Shown here piece by piece: positions 63,700 through 64,000 of a DNA stretch of 64,000 nt. Location: assembly GCF_030272615.1 (NCBI RefSeq), contig NC_081407.1, positions 375,017,018 to 375,081,017 of the forward strand. The letters are read 5' to 3'. Positions within the stretch are counted from its first letter, which is position 1, and each line of letters opens with the position of its first letter. The stretch comes from Cryptomeria japonica (lineage: Eukaryota; Streptophyta; Pinopsida; Cupressales; Cupressaceae). Position numbers and translations under genes: made by a program. The notes beneath the pieces are model-generated. The model searched no databases. It was not told where the DNA came from and worked only from the letters and a program-made list of their open reading frames with translations.

Positions 63700-64000
63700 A
63701 ATGGAGTCCACAATACGGGGGCCCATTTTTGATCTCCTTTTCTGACTTCAATTGTAGGGTGAAAATGACAAAATCCGCTTGAAAAAAGGGTAAAATATGA
63801 TTTCGAAACAGGGGCCTGTTTCTAAAAAATGGGACCCCATTTTGTTTGAAAGATGGCCCCCTTTTAGAACAAAATGGGGGCTCATTTATTTTCACCTTGG
63901 GCCCCCATTACCTTTTGGCTCGGGGGCCCGAAGCAAATACGAGACCCTGTTTTTGGAAAATGGGCCCTCATTTCTAAGAGCATGTTTTCCAACGCACAAA
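63700..64000. promoter_or_regulatory. Right subterminal palindromes of transposon B
   Basis: At least six motifs: cgggggcccattttt, aaacaggggcctgtttct, atgggaccccatttt, gatggcccccttttag, cttgggcccccatt and gctcgggggcccgaagc, the last close to the edge. They mirror 53365-53456 and imply that the right terminus of transposon B lies shortly beyond the window. Confidence 0.65.

Larger units (their letters stand above)
52508..64000 (+). mobile_element. DNA transposon B (relative of A), right end outside the window
   Basis: It interrupts the copia 4 RT frame. The start GGGTCAATGCAAGAAGC parallels the transposon A end (GGGTAAGTGCACAAAG), and the next ~80 bp follow the same order of phrases (aagtgga; tttctga/ccctgattttta; aaattttgaaa). 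Layout matches A: subterminal repeats, plus-strand transposase gene with an intron, a convergent minus-strand FWxRWW gene, internal repeats, then right subterminal repeats from about 63700 to the window edge. The right TIR is not reached, so the 4-bp duplication cannot be tested, and the left boundary is certain only to a few bases. Confidence 0.75.

Overview
The window looks like intergenic DNA from a seed plant with a large, repeat-rich genome. A gymnosperm is my guess, from the dense nesting of Ty1/copia elements, long AT-rich spacers and LTR styles; this is inference. I find no host protein gene, rRNA, tRNA or CRISPR array. Nearly all recognisable coding sequence belongs to transposable elements, and all of it is broken to some degree.

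Layout. 1-632: possible 3' tail of an LTR element, then a weak LTR candidate (632-1098). 1099-7105: AT-rich spacer with small duplications. 7106-8249: solo copia-type LTR. 8250-10150: spacer with a (CT)n(TA)n run and a TATA-bearing segment. 10150-13454: satellite array (about 145-160 bp monomer) rich in perfect hairpins; it resumes at 32329-32650. Between the two halves sits DNA transposon A (13455-32328), with about 24-bp terminal inverted repeats (TIRs) and a 4-bp ACAA target site duplication (TSD). Transposon A carries a plus-strand transposase-like pseudogene and a convergent minus-strand second gene. A complete copia element (copia 1, 18069-26299) sits in the last transposase exon, and a solo LTR (20847-22480) sits inside copia 1, giving four nesting levels.

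33538-39546 is copia 2 (minus strand) and 41728-48515 is copia 3 (plus strand). Both have paired LTRs, 5-bp TSDs and a primer binding site (PBS) matching initiator tRNA-Met. 48925-52507 is the 3' part of copia 4 (minus strand), with another LTR-like block nested in its LTR. From about 52508 to beyond the window end lies DNA transposon B, a relative of A with the same two-gene plan but different subterminal repeats.

The most interesting system is the A/B transposon family. It has a DDE-type, RNase H-like transposase with motifs DF(A/D)ENYTL, DNxTxQFKNARMFYWL and HGKGEHDGA. It has a second, unrecognised protein with an FWxRWWxVFD core encoded convergently, a conserved intron, subterminal arrays of palindromic motifs, and 4-bp TSDs. 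I suspect a Sola-like superfamily; the two-gene plan is not one I recognise.
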